DNA from: GCA-2709075 sp964492555
Lineage (GTDB): Bacteria; Pseudomonadota; Alphaproteobacteria; MPNO01; UBA2964
Length of the DNA stretch: 64,000 nucleotides
Direction of reading: 5' to 3'
Assembly (NCBI GenBank): GCA_964492555.1
Contig: CAZBKQ010000008.1
Span: 22,035 to 86,034, forward strand
Within the stretch, counting starts at the first letter, position 1, and every line of letters begins with the position of its first letter. Made by a program: the position numbers and the translations under genes. Below, one piece after another: positions 8,364-17,574 of the stretch. Below the pieces are notes generated by a model. That model searched no databases. It was given only the letters and a program-made list of their open reading frames with translations, and was not told the DNA's origin.

Positions 8364-9263
8364 TCAGGTCAATCCCATCTGCCGGAACACGGCCTTCGTC
8401 AGATCGGCCTCGGGGTCGAGCAGATCCGGCATGGTCGCGAAATGGTGTTTGCCGGGAAGCTCCAGCGTTTCGCACGGCCAGCCGCGCGCCCGCCACTCCA
8501 TCGCCATCAGGTCGGACTGGCGCTTGAATTCGGATGTCTCATCGCCGCCCCAGGCAAGGATCAACGGACAGGGGACCTTCGGCAGATGATGCACAGGACT
8601 GTTGCGATAGGCCTCATCCTTGTCCATCTTCGCCCAATCATTGACGCTGGATAATCGGACGGGTTCCAGATCAAACATGCCGCTGACCGCCGTGGCCCCT
8701 TTGATGAGATCGTCGGGCCGGCCCCAGACGCCTTGCCAGTCGGTTGACAGCATCATGCCGGTCAGATGTCCTCCGGCAGACCGCCCGTTGACGTAAATCC
8801 GGTTCGGATCGCCATTGAAGCTTTCGGCGTTGTCGTAGGTCCAGGCGAGCCCGGCGCGGCACTGACGGACGATTTCATCGATCGTGGCGTGTGGCGCCAG
8901 AGTGTAATTGACGCTGACATAGGCACAGCCGCGCGGCACAAAGGTCAACGCAAAAAGATCGAGATCACGTTGGTTCGAAGACCGCCAGTAGCCGCCATGA
9001 ATAAAATAAACGATTGGCGATCCGGGCGTTTCAGCCGGAAACACATCGATGATCTCATCCAGTGTGGGTCCGTAAGGCACCTCAAGGCGGCAATCGAGTT
9101 CCTTGATCGCGCGTTCGCTTTCACTGGTCAGAAAATCACGGAATTTCTGCCCGTCGGGCGCGGTTCCCCGTGCATCGTACTGAGCGTTCAACTCACGCTG
9201 ATTGAATTCCCGGTAAACCCGCTTTCCCTTGATGCGCCATGGCGCAGCCGGTTCGTTCGTCAT
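8364..9263 (-). CDS. alpha/beta hydrolase, kynurenine-formamidase-like (HGGYW family)
   Basis: A 299-residue hydrolase with an oxyanion-hole motif HGGYWRSS near residue 90, the nucleophile in GRSAGGH, a likely acid in WGGDETSEF and the catalytic histidine in GKHHFATM. HGG(Y/W)W plus this length is typical of arylformamidases and related esterases, but that subfamily acts on varied esters and amides, so kynurenine metabolism is not proven. The start codon directly follows the stop of the FMN oxidase gene, which indicates coupled expression. Confidence 0.82.
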   Translation of the reverse strand: MTNEPAAPWRIKGKRVYREFNQRELNAQYDARGTAPDGQKFRDFLTSESERAIKELDCRLEVPYGPTLDEIIDVFPAETPGSPIVYFIHGGYWRSSNQRDLDLFALTFVPRGCAYVSVNYTLAPHATIDEIVRQCRAGLAWTYDNAESFNGDPNRIYVNGRSAGGHLTGMMLSTDWQGVWGRPDDLIKGATAVSGMFDLEPVRLSSVNDWAKMDKDEAYRNSPVHHLPKVPCPLILAWGGDETSEFKRQSDLMAMEWRARGWPCETLELPGKHHFATMPDLLDPEADLTKAVFRQMGLT

Positions 9264-10562
9264 CTATTGTCGTCCGGTCGCGTAATCATCGGCGCTCCAG
9301 GCCGTCTTGTGCCGCCGGGCCACGCCGCGAAGCTCATCGACCGACAGACAGCCCAACTGCCCCAGGGTGGAGCTGAGCTCCGCCTTCAGTACATCGATCA
9401 TATGCGCCGGTCCGCGTTCGCCCAGCGCACCAAGGCTCCAGAGAAACGCCTTTCCGGCGAAGGCCGCATCCGCGCCAACCGCCAGCGCGCGCGCCGCATC
9501 AATGCCGGAGCGAACCCCGGAATCCAGCACGATCGTCGCCTTGTCGCCGACCTCCGCCGCGATTGCCGGGACCGCATCAATGGAGGCCGGCAACGCCTCG
9601 ATCTGGCGGCCGCCATGATTGCTGACAAACAAACCATCGAGGCCAACCTCCACCGCACGGCGGGCGTCCTCCGGATGGAGAATTCCCTTTATGACCAGCG
9701 GTCCCTTGAAGACATCGCGATAGCGCTTGATCTCGTCCCAGGTGAAGGCGCCACCGCCTTCCGTGCGCATGAATTTGGCCGCTTCCTCCAGACTGGTCGC
9801 GCCGCCCATATAGGGCTTGATGGAAACGAAGCGCGGTATGCCGTTCCGGACCATCGACATCAGCCAGGGCGGTGAGGACATGGCGTCCATACGCAACCGC
9901 ATGTTCAGCTTGAACGGGTTGGTGATCCCCGCCTTCACCTCGCGCGGACGCGTGGTGCGCACCGGCGTATCCCAGGTCAGAACCAGCGCCTTGACCCCGG
10001 CTTCCTCCGCCCGGCGAGCGAGATCAAGCCCGATCTTGTGATCGTTGCGCGCAAACCGGTAAATCTGCAGCCACAACACGTCCGGCGCGATTTCGGCGGC
10101 TTCCTCAATCGTAATGGCGGAGAGAACCCCCAGCGTATAGGGCACCTTTGCCGCCTGCGCCGCGCGGGCGAGAAACCTCTCCGCGCCCGGATAACCAGTG
10201 CCCGGCCCGCCGATGGGCGAGATACCGATGGGCGCGTTATAGGGCACACCGAACAGTTCGGTATCGGTCGGCGGTGGGGCGATGACGTTGCCATAGCGCG
10301 GCATCAGTTCGATCCCGTCGAGCGAGCCCCAGTTGCGCTTGATATTGCCGTCGGAACCCGCGCCGCCATCGATATATTCGAAGGCGAATCTCGGCAGGCG
10401 CTTCCGCGCTTTCTCCCTCAGATCATAGGCATTCGGATAACGCCGCCGTAATTCCAGCGCCAGTTGCTGATCGCGCGACGCGTTACTGTCCACATAGCGT
10501 GGATCGACATAGCCCTGCTTTCCCTCGGCGGGTTTTTCGTTCGGAGAACCGGAATCCGGCAT
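9264..10562 (-). CDS. FMN-dependent alpha-hydroxy-acid oxidase/dehydrogenase (LldD family)
   Basis: A 432-residue TIM-barrel flavoenzyme that oxidises an (S)-2-hydroxy acid to the 2-oxo acid. Signatures include RFAFEYIDGGAGS, LQIYRFARND, the barrel lysine in PLVIKGILHPEDA, the active-site His-Arg in SNHGGRQIEALPAS and the phosphate-binding DSGVRSGIDAARALAVGADAAF. About 45 N-terminal residues (rich in charged residues, MPDSGSPNEKPAEGKQG) precede the domain and exceed the usual 380-residue length. Lactate, glycolate or mandelate could all be substrates. First gene of a three-gene minus-strand run with the hydrolase and the binding-fold protein. Confidence 0.88.
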   Translation of the reverse strand: MPDSGSPNEKPAEGKQGYVDPRYVDSNASRDQQLALELRRRYPNAYDLREKARKRLPRFAFEYIDGGAGSDGNIKRNWGSLDGIELMPRYGNVIAPPPTDTELFGVPYNAPIGISPIGGPGTGYPGAERFLARAAQAAKVPYTLGVLSAITIEEAAEIAPDVLWLQIYRFARNDHKIGLDLARRAEEAGVKALVLTWDTPVRTTRPREVKAGITNPFKLNMRLRMDAMSSPPWLMSMVRNGIPRFVSIKPYMGGATSLEEAAKFMRTEGGGAFTWDEIKRYRDVFKGPLVIKGILHPEDARRAVEVGLDGLFVSNHGGRQIEALPASIDAVPAIAAEVGDKATIVLDSGVRSGIDAARALAVGADAAFAGKAFLWSLGALGERGPAHMIDVLKAELSSTLGQLGCLSVDELRGVARRHKTAWSADDYATGRQ

Positions 10563-10713
10563 TGGTGAAGCCCCTGAATAGTTTGTTGTTTGTTAGGTAT
10601 ATCTTACGCGCGGAGCTTCAAGCCGAAAAGGGAACACTGCGGCACGCCGGATTCGTAAAAAATTCCCGACAATTTGAGGGATCGGCCCGTCGAATTTCGA
10701 ATATCAGGAAAGT

Positions 10714-10790
10714 TGGTAGCGGGGGAGGGACTTGAACCCCCGACACGCGGATTATGATTCCGCTGCTCTAACCAGCTGAGCTACCCCGCC
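10714..10790 (-). tRNA. tRNA-Met (anticodon CAT)
   Basis: On the minus strand a 77-base cloverleaf begins GGCGGGGTAGCTCAG and ends CCCCGCTACCA, with the CCA encoded. The anticodon stem GCGGA/TCCGC holds the 7-base loop ATCATAA, giving anticodon CAT, and the T arm reads GGGGGTTCAAGTCCC. First acceptor pair is G-T. The pattern fits elongator methionine tRNA; a lysidine-modified tRNA-Ile2 cannot be fully excluded from sequence but its body usually differs. Confidence 0.93.
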
Positions 10791-10838
10791 ACCGGAAGAC
10801 GCAGCGTAATAAGCAGGAATACCGCCGCCGTCAAGCGG

Positions 10839-11969
10839 TTATGCTGCCTGATGATCTTCTTCCCGCATTATCCACCCGCCACCGAGAACACGGTCCTCCT
10901 GGTAAAAGACGCAAGCCTGTCCGGGAGCAACGCCCCGGGTCGCGGCGGCTAGTTCTACAGTGGCGTTATCCCTGCCTTCCCGCCGGACGATAGCGCGAAC
11001 CAGCGGCTGGCTGGACCGGACGCGAACCTCGCATTCAATTTCGACCCCCTCTTCGAAGCCGCTCAACCAGTTCACATCCTTCAATCGAACCGTTCGGGTT
11101 TCCAGCGCATCCGCCGGCCCGACGAGAACCTGCCGGATCTCGGGCACCAGCCGCACCACATAAAGAGGCGTCTCCGTGCCGCCGATATCCAGCCCGCGCC
11201 GCTGCCCCACGGTGTAGTTGATGATCCCGTCATGGCGTCCCATTACCGCGCCGGAGAGATCGACGATATCGCCGGGTTCGGCTGCCTCGGGCCGGATCTT
11301 TCTGACGATATCGCTATAGCGCCCCTCCGGCACGAAACAGATATCCTGACTGTCCGGCTTGGCGGCGACCGGCAAATCGAAACGGTCCGCCAATTTGCGG
11401 GTTTCCTCCTTGGTCATTTCGCCAAGAGGAAAACGCAACTCCGCCAACTGATCGCGTGTCGTCGCGAACAGAAAGTAACTCTGGTCCTTACTGTCGTCCT
11501 TCGCCCGGTAGAGAGCGGGACCGTCTTCCGCCACTTCCCGCCGGATATAGTGACCCGTCGCCATCACATCGGCATCAAGGTCGCGCGCGGTGTCCAGCAA
11601 ATCGCGAAACTTGACGGTCTGATTGCACAAGACGCAGGGGATCGGCGTTTCCCCCCTGATATAGGAATCCGCGAAGGGCTCGATCACATCTTCACGAAAA
11701 CGCTGCTCGTAATTCAGCACGTAATGCGGTATGCCGATTGATGCGGCAACCGCACCCGCATCCGCAATATCCTGCCCGGCGCAACACGCGCCTTTCCGGG
11801 ATATGGCCGCGCCATGATCATAAAGCTGCAAGGTGATGCCGACGACGTCATAGCCCTGCTCTTTCAGGAGCGCGGCCGTTACCGAGCTGTCCACCCCGCC
11901 CGACATGGCGACGACGACCCGGGTTTCCGCGGGCGGTTTATCTAGTCCGAGAGAGTTCATGGCGGGCAA
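10839..11969 (-). CDS. mnmA: tRNA-specific 2-thiouridylase MnmA
   Basis: Installs the 2-thio group on wobble uridine 34 of tRNA-Lys, -Glu and -Gln, using ATP and persulfide sulfur. The 376-residue protein has the PP-loop VVAMSGGVDSSVTAALL, the first catalytic cysteine in PIPCVLCNQTVKF, the second in SQDICFVPEG, and the C-terminal beta-barrel (GQRRGLDIGG). The operon supplies the sulfur donor: a cysteine desulfurase lies three genes upstream. Start ATG at 11969 follows the family pattern, though a few N-terminal residues (PAMNSLGLDKPP) may be dispensable. Confidence 0.96.
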   Translation of the reverse strand: MPAMNSLGLDKPPAETRVVVAMSGGVDSSVTAALLKEQGYDVVGITLQLYDHGAAISRKGACCAGQDIADAGAVAASIGIPHYVLNYEQRFREDVIEPFADSYIRGETPIPCVLCNQTVKFRDLLDTARDLDADVMATGHYIRREVAEDGPALYRAKDDSKDQSYFLFATTRDQLAELRFPLGEMTKEETRKLADRFDLPVAAKPDSQDICFVPEGRYSDIVRKIRPEAAEPGDIVDLSGAVMGRHDGIINYTVGQRRGLDIGGTETPLYVVRLVPEIRQVLVGPADALETRTVRLKDVNWLSGFEEGVEIECEVRVRSSQPLVRAIVRREGRDNATVELAAATRGVAPGQACVFYQEDRVLGGGWIMREEDHQAA

Positions 11970-11991
11970 TATAGGTAGCCGGCACCGCTGA

Positions 11992-12696
11992 TCAATTCTT
12001 TTCCGCCGCCAGCCCCTGTTCCCAAAAAGCGATTTCCAGCCTTGTTGCCTCGGAAAAAGTACGTTTCAGACTATCCAGCCGGTCCCGCCCGCCCCGCTGC
12101 GCCGCCAAATTCTCGATATGCGCCGCGGCATCACGCGCGACCTGCTGGTATTCGTCACCGGCATACATCTCGATCCAGGCGGCATAAGGGTTTTGCGATA
12201 CAGCCTCTTTAGACAATGCCGCGCCGATTTCGGCGTACCCCAACACGCAGGGCGCCAGCGCGACCTGCAAATCCAGCACATCCCCGGCAAGACCGCATTC
12301 CAATACATAACGCGTATAGGAGAGGGTCGCGGTATCCTCGGGCGTGTTTTCCATTTCCGCCTCCGTCAGGCCCCATCCCCGGCAAAATTCGACATGCAGC
12401 CCCATCTCAACGTCAACGATGGCGGCGCAGGCCGCTACCGCATTCCGGATATCGGAAAGCGAGTCGGATTTATAGGCCGCCAGGGCGTAGGCCCTCGTGA
12501 AATGGATCAGAAACAGGTAATCCTGCGCCAGATAATGGCGAAAACAGGCTTCGGGCAGGCTGCCATCTGCGAGCCCTTCGACAAAGGGGTGGTGAAGATA
12601 AGCGCGCCATTCGTCCGTCGCGTGATCCCGCAAAGCTTCCAGAATACCGCCGGAAGGAAACAGCGCCGGATCAGCGGCAAACTCCCGTTTGTTCAT
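11992..12696 (-). CDS. tenA: TenA-family aminopyrimidine aminohydrolase (thiaminase II)
   Basis: Hydrolyses aminopyrimidine thiamin breakdown products so that hydroxymethylpyrimidine is salvaged. The 234-residue all-helical protein shows CFRHYLAQDYLFLIHFTRAYALA near residue 60, the conserved active-site cysteine in LAPCVLGYAEIG, and DEYQQVARDAA near the C-terminus. It lies only 3 bases after the ferredoxin gene and 22 before mnmA. Association with sulfur-trafficking genes rather than thi genes is notable because thiamin thiazole synthesis also draws sulfur from cysteine desulfurase. Confidence 0.92.
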   Translation of the reverse strand: MNKREFAADPALFPSGGILEALRDHATDEWRAYLHHPFVEGLADGSLPEACFRHYLAQDYLFLIHFTRAYALAAYKSDSLSDIRNAVAACAAIVDVEMGLHVEFCRGWGLTEAEMENTPEDTATLSYTRYVLECGLAGDVLDLQVALAPCVLGYAEIGAALSKEAVSQNPYAAWIEMYAGDEYQQVARDAAAHIENLAAQRGGRDRLDSLKRTFSEATRLEIAFWEQGLAAEKN

Positions 12697-12699
12697 TTC

Positions 12700-13029
12700 T
12701 TACCCCTGTAGGTCATGCGTTTCAGAGGGCAGAGCGACCACCAGCCCATCCAGCGAGTCTGTCATGACAATCTGGCAGCCGAGCCGGGACGTCGCCGTCA
12801 CCCCCCAGGCAAGATCAAGGATCGCGTCTTCTTCCTCACCGGTTGGCTCAACCTTCCCGGCCCATTCCGGATCGACGATCATGTGACATGTCGAACAGGC
12901 CATAACCCCGCCACAAGCACCCTCGACCGGCAGATGATTATCCCACGCGATATCGAGCAAAGAATCGCCGGTTTGGCCGTCCAGCATTTGCCGGGTGCCA
13001 TCGGGCAACACAAAAGTAACGGCTACCAT
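12700..13029 (-). CDS. [2Fe-2S] adrenodoxin-type ferredoxin
   Basis: A 109-residue electron carrier. Cluster ligands are visible as CGGVMACSTC (C-x5-C-x2-C) plus a fourth cysteine in RLGCQIVM, the vertebrate/Isc adrenodoxin pattern rather than the plant type. ATG 13029 is chosen because VAVTFVLPDGTRQMLDG is the family N-terminus; a longer reading to 13089 adds 20 residues made inside the cysteine desulfurase gene. The desulfurase stop (13035) is 5 bases from this start. With the desulfurase it likely serves Fe-S assembly or reductive sulfur transfer. Confidence 0.92.
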   Translation of the reverse strand: MVAVTFVLPDGTRQMLDGQTGDSLLDIAWDNHLPVEGACGGVMACSTCHMIVDPEWAGKVEPTGEEEDAILDLAWGVTATSRLGCQIVMTDSLDGLVVALPSETHDLQG

Positions 13030-13034
13030 TCCGA

Positions 13035-14156
13035 TCAACCCGCTGCCCGCGCCGACCGCCCCCGATTGCGGGCATGCAGCTTTGACCATTCCGCGACAAA
13101 ACCGTCGATTTCATCGGCCGTCGTCGTCCAGCCGAGGCTTATCCGAACGGCGCAGGTCGACAGAGCGTCATCGACCCCCATCGCGGTCAGAACATAAGGC
13201 GGTTCAACCCTGCCCGCCGCGCAGGCCGAACCGGCGCTGATGGCGTAGCCGGCGAGATCCATCCCCATAACCTGCGTTTCCGATGTCAGCCCCGGCGTCG
13301 CGAGCTTGCTGGTATTGGGCAGCCGCGCCTGATCCGCGCCAAAAACTTCGATTGAGGGCTCTATTGCAAGAAGTGCTTCTTCAAGCCGGTCGCGCAACGC
13401 CGCCACGGCTCCGAATTCCGCGAGACCGTCAAGCGCCGCCTCTGCCGCGGCTCCGAAACCGGCAATCCCGGCGACATTTTCCGTGCCCGCGCGCAGACCG
13501 CCTTCCTGCCCACCGCCATGGACGAAACGATTCAACAGCGTCCGGTCCCGTGCGACAAGAGCGCCGACGCCCTGCGGCCCGCCGATCTTGTGCGCCGAAA
13601 GGCTGAGAAAATCGACATCCCATTCCGCCATATCGACGGAGACCTTTCCCGCAGCTTGAATAGCGTCGGTATGAAACATGGACCCGTATTTGCGGGCCAG
13701 GCGCGATATTTCTTTCATCGGCTGGAGAACACCGGTTTCGTTATTCGCAGCCATCACGGATATCAGTGTTTTACCTTTGCTGGCCGCCAAGGCTTCCTCC
13801 AGTAAGGAGAGGTCGATTACTCCGTTAGCGCCGACCGGAATTCTGACCGCATCGGAACGCGCCAGCAGGACCGCTTCATGCTCAATGGCGGAAATCAGAA
13901 CCGTATCAGCCCCGGCACAACGTAATACCTGATTGTCTGCTTCGGTGCCGCTTCCGCAGAAAATTACCCAGCCGTGCTCCGCCCCGACCAGTCCAGCCAC
14001 CGAAGTCCGGGCTTTTTCGACGGTTGCACGTGCGGCCCTGCCTGTCGCGTGAACGGATGACGCGTTACCGCCCGCAGCCATTGCCTCGTTGACCGCGTCA
14101 ATCACCACGCCTCGCGTGGGCGCGGTGGCATTGAAATCGAAATAGACTTGCAACAT
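13035..14156 (-). CDS. cysteine desulfurase (class V PLP aminotransferase, NifS/IscS type)
   Basis: Takes sulfur from L-cysteine as an enzyme-bound persulfide for tRNA thiolation and cofactor synthesis. In 373 residues it shows VYFDFNATAPTR at the start, the cofactor histidine in ISAIEHEA, the PLP lysine in SLSAHKIGGPQG, and the persulfide cysteine in ISAGSACAAGRVEPP. The long loop around the cysteine is group I, IscS/NifS-like. ATG 14156 was preferred over one at 14222, whose 22 extra residues have no family counterpart; the ribosome binding site is weak in both. First gene of the operon desulfurase-ferredoxin-tenA-mnmA. Confidence 0.93.
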   Translation of the reverse strand: MLQVYFDFNATAPTRGVVIDAVNEAMAAGGNASSVHATGRAARATVEKARTSVAGLVGAEHGWVIFCGSGTEADNQVLRCAGADTVLISAIEHEAVLLARSDAVRIPVGANGVIDLSLLEEALAASKGKTLISVMAANNETGVLQPMKEISRLARKYGSMFHTDAIQAAGKVSVDMAEWDVDFLSLSAHKIGGPQGVGALVARDRTLLNRFVHGGGQEGGLRAGTENVAGIAGFGAAAEAALDGLAEFGAVAALRDRLEEALLAIEPSIEVFGADQARLPNTSKLATPGLTSETQVMGMDLAGYAISAGSACAAGRVEPPYVLTAMGVDDALSTCAVRISLGWTTTADEIDGFVAEWSKLHARNRGRSARAAG

Positions 14157-14393
14157 ATAGATAATGGCCCATTTTGGCGAAAACCGACGGGTTGGAGATA
14201 GCATCCGAACCGCGCCGGTCAAAACGAATTCCCGATGAATGCAACAGCGGGCTTGTAATTGAGGGTGCCGTTTCTCTATATTCCCGCGCCTGATACAGGT
14301 TTATCCCCTTTCCGCCGGGCCACGCCACGGTTTTCGGTCCGCTGAATTGGTGCCGACATGGCGGCAAATTGAACAAGTGAAAGGCAATCGACG

Positions 14394-15062
14394 ATGCCAG
14401 AAGTGATTTTCGCGGGTCCGGAAGGCCGGCTAGAAGGACGTTATCACCATGCGCGCGATGAGAACGCGCCGATCGCCCTGATTCTGCACCCGCACCCCCA
14501 GCAAGGGGGAACGATGAATAACCGCGTGGTATTCGAGCTTTATAATATTTTCGCCAAGCGCGGTTTCTCCACGTTGCGTTTCAATTTCCGCGGTGTCGGG
14601 CGGTCTCAGGGAGAATATGACGAAGGCGCGGGAGAGTTGAGCGATGCGGCCTCCGCGCTGGACTGGCTGCAGGCGTCCAATCCCGATGCGCAGCAATGCT
14701 GGGTGGGCGGGTTTTCCTTCGGTGCCTGGATCTGCATGCAGCTTCTGATGCGGCGGCCGGAAATCGACAGCTTTATTTCTGTCGCGCCGCCGACCAATAA
14801 ATATGATTTCAGCTTTCTGGCGCCCTGCCCGTCATCCGGGCTTATTCTGCATGGCGCGAGCGATGCCATGGTCCCGGAAGATTCTGTCGCCGGGCTCGCG
14901 AAAAAGCTCTCCGCCCAGAAACGGATCGAGATTTCCTATAACGTCATAAAGGGCGCCAACCATTTCTTCCACGAAAAGGCGGAAGATTTGAGCGGTCATG
15001 CCTCGAAATATGTCGACAAACAATTCAAAAAGGTCGCCAAGGCGAAAGCCGGCGAAGACTGA
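14394..15062 (+). CDS. alpha/beta hydrolase (COG2945 type)
   Basis: A 222-residue hydrolase starting directly on the core: LILHPHPQQGGTMNN, LRFNFRGVGRSQGEYD, the nucleophile serine in GGFSFGAWI, the acid in HGASDAMVPED and the histidine in GANHFFHEK. The HPHP...GGTM...RFNFRG pattern is the COG2945 group, of unknown substrate, common in alphaproteobacteria. It is transcribed away from the cysteine desulfurase operon over a 237-base shared upstream region. Substrate unknown. Confidence 0.85.
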   Translation: MPEVIFAGPEGRLEGRYHHARDENAPIALILHPHPQQGGTMNNRVVFELYNIFAKRGFSTLRFNFRGVGRSQGEYDEGAGELSDAASALDWLQASNPDAQQCWVGGFSFGAWICMQLLMRRPEIDSFISVAPPTNKYDFSFLAPCPSSGLILHGASDAMVPEDSVAGLAKKLSAQKRIEISYNVIKGANHFFHEKAEDLSGHASKYVDKQFKKVAKAKAGED

Positions 15063-15068
15063 ACCGCA

Positions 15069-16190
15069 TTATCCCGGCGCCGGCCTGAACAATTTTCCTC
15101 CCGTCCGGGGCCGGTCCACACCCGTCGTCCCGGGTAAGGTCAGAGGCAACCCGTAAAGGTTCCTTACGGCCAGATAGGCAAAGGCTTGCGCCTCCAGCGC
15201 GTCGCCATCCCATCCGGCCATCTCAACCGGATTGACCGGCGCGGCCAGCAGATCGCCCAATCGTTCCATCATAAAACCGTTCTTCCGCCCGCCGCCGGTT
15301 ACCAGCCATTGACGGGGCGGTTCCGGCAGGAAATCGACCGCCCGGGCAATCGCCGCGCAGGTGAATTCGAGCAGCGTCGCGGCGCCGTCCGCAGGCGACT
15401 GCCCCTTTACGGGCTCAATCGAAAAATCGATACGATCCAGCGATTTCGGCGGAAGCGTGGAAAAATAGGGGTTCCGCAGAAGCCCCGCGACAATTTCCTT
15501 GTTCGCCACACCCGACCGCGCGAGCGCTCCGTCCCGGTCGAACCGTTCTCCCGTCTCGCATTCCGCCCATTCGTCGAGCTGACCACCGCCCGGCCCGGTG
15601 TCAAACGCCATAAGATTGTCATCCGACAATCCGATCCAGGTCACATTCGCGACGCCACCGATATTCAGCACCGCAAACGGGCGCTCCAGATTCCAGCCGA
15701 GAGCCGCATGATAAAGCGGTGCAATCGGCGCACCCTGCCCGCCATGCGCGACATCATTCCCGCGCATATTCCCGACAACCTTTATCCCGGTGCGGTCGGC
15801 AAGCAGCTGCCCGTCGCCAATTTGCCAGGTACGCCCCTCACCGGGCTGATGCAAAATCGTATGACCATGAAATCCGATGATGTCCGGAACCAACCCACCG
15901 GCCTGATCATCTTTCAAAAAACGCGCGACGGCGGCGGCATGGGCTATCGTCAATTCGCGTTCCACCGCATTGGTATCACCGTTACCGCCCAGAACAGCGC
16001 GCAGCGCATCGCGCAGCCCGTCGCTATAGCTCTCGAATTGGACCGCCCCCCGTTCCAGGACCGACACACCGTCGCTACGAATTAGGGCAAGATCAATTCC
16101 GTCCAGAGAGGTTCCACTCATCAAGCCGAGCGCCCAGAGCGGACGGTGGACGGTTTCATCTGAATTGCGTGCGGGCTCGCCAATTGACAT
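15069..16190 (-). CDS. anmK: anhydro-N-acetylmuramic acid kinase
   Basis: Phosphorylates and opens 1,6-anhydro-MurNAc to MurNAc-6-phosphate in peptidoglycan recycling. The 373-residue protein has GLMSGTSLDGIDLALI at the N-terminus, GFHGHTILHQPGEGRTWQIGDG, FNxGGVANVT (FAVLNIGGVANVT), DTGPGGGQLDEW and VTGGGRKNGFMM. ATG 16190 leaves a short charged N-terminal extension. Other wall genes in the window (amiC, mrcA, the D,D-carboxypeptidase) fit the same physiology. Convergent with the upstream hydrolase. Confidence 0.95.
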   Translation of the reverse strand: MSIGEPARNSDETVHRPLWALGLMSGTSLDGIDLALIRSDGVSVLERGAVQFESYSDGLRDALRAVLGGNGDTNAVERELTIAHAAAVARFLKDDQAGGLVPDIIGFHGHTILHQPGEGRTWQIGDGQLLADRTGIKVVGNMRGNDVAHGGQGAPIAPLYHAALGWNLERPFAVLNIGGVANVTWIGLSDDNLMAFDTGPGGGQLDEWAECETGERFDRDGALARSGVANKEIVAGLLRNPYFSTLPPKSLDRIDFSIEPVKGQSPADGAATLLEFTCAAIARAVDFLPEPPRQWLVTGGGRKNGFMMERLGDLLAAPVNPVEMAGWDGDALEAQAFAYLAVRNLYGLPLTLPGTTGVDRPRTGGKLFRPAPG

Positions 16191-16257
16191 GACGCCATGC
16201 TAAACCACGCCGGAAATCGCGAAACCCCAATTTCCGGCCGCAAGGCCGCCAGGCAAG

Positions 16258-17474
16258 ATGACCGAATTCAAATCAGATTTTTTGCGTACGATTTATGATC
16301 GCGGCTATGTCCACCAATGCACGGACGAGGCAGCGCTTGACCATGAACTGGCCGAGAACGCGCCGCGCAGCGCCTATATCGGGTTCGACTGCACTGCGGA
16401 TTCGCTCCATGTCGGCAGCCTCGTGCCGATCATGCTGTTGCGGCTTCTACAAAAATCCGGTCACAAGCCGATTGTCGTCATGGGCGGCGGCACGACCAAG
16501 GTCGGCGATCCTTCGGGCAAGGACGAATCACGCCAGATTCTGACCGAAGAACAAATCGCCGCGAATATGGAAGGCATCCGGACCATTTTCGAAAAGTTTC
16601 TGACTTTCGGGAACGGACCGACGGACGCCGTGATGATCAATAACGACGACTGGCTTTCCGGGCTTTCCTACATCCCGTTCCTGCGAGAGTACGGCAAGCA
16701 TTTTTCGGTCAACCGGATGATGACATTCGAATCCGTAAAACTCCGGCTTGAACGCGAACAGCCGCTGAGCTTTCTCGAATTCAACTATATGATTTTGCAG
16801 GCCTACGATTTCCTGGAGCTCTACCGCCACAACGGCTGCATTCTGCAAATGGGCGGATCCGACCAATGGGGCAATATCGTGAGCGGGGTGGAGCTCGGCC
16901 GCCGCGCCGACGGCGCATCGCTTTTCGGGCTGACATCACCGCTGATCACCACGGCGTCCGGCGAAAAAATGGGCAAAACCGCGCAAGGCGCCGTCTGGCT
17001 TAACGAAGCCCGTCTTTCGCCATACGATTATTATCAATTCTGGCGAAATACGGCAGACGCGGATGTCGGGCGCTTCCTGCGACTTTTCACCGAACTGCCG
17101 CTTGCCGAAATTGAAAAGCTTGATGCCCTGGAAGGCGCGGAGCTCAACGACGCCAAGAAGGTCCTCGGCTATCAGGCCACCATGTTGTGCCACGGCGAAG
17201 CGGCCGCCAAAGCATCCGAGGAAACCGCGGTAGCGACGTTCGAACAGGGCGCCGCGGATGCGGGGCTTCCAACGGTTTCGGTTGCAAGCGCAGAGCTGGA
17301 TGGCGGGATGCCGGCCTTTGCCGCCCTTGTGACCGCCGGGCTTGCCAAAAGCAATGGCGAGGCGAGGCGGCTGATCCGGGGTGGTGGCGCGCGCGTGAAT
17401 GATCAACCTATCGCGGACGAGACCACAACTATTTCCCAATCGGACGTGACCGAAGACGGAACCATCAAGCTGTC
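16258..17474 (+). CDS. tyrS: tyrosine-tRNA ligase, 3' end lost in assembly gap
   Basis: Charges tRNA-Tyr. About 405 codons are readable: the HIGH-type signature in ADSLHVGSLVPIMLL, the KMSKS-type loop as GEKMGKTAQGAVWL, and most of the C-terminal S4 RNA-binding domain (AKSNGEARRLIRGGGARVNDQPI). Reading stops at TIKL when the N-run begins; normal TyrS would need only about ten to fifteen more residues. Divergent from anmK. The gene is intact as far as it can be read. Confidence 0.96.
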
Positions 17475-17574
17475 NNNNNNNNNNNNNNNNNNNNNNNNNN
17501 NNNNNNNNNNNNNNNNNNNNNNNNNNNNNNNNNNNNNNNNNNNNNNNNNNNNNNNNNNNNNNNNNNNNNNNNNN
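17475..17574. other. assembly gap (100 N)
   Basis: 100 Ns between the end of tyrS and the C-terminal part of the YhdP-like gene. No sequence is shared between the two flanks. Both genes still need coding sequence, and the YhdP family needs several tens of residues more, so 100 is probably a placeholder length. Confidence 0.95.

Noticed and set aside
8766..9875. 369-codon plus-strand open frame
   Set aside because: Antisense to the alpha/beta hydrolase and FMN oxidase, no recognisable motif.
10714..10790. tRNA-Ile2 with lysidine-modified CAT
   Set aside because: The overall body fits elongator methionine tRNA better, though it was not formally scored.
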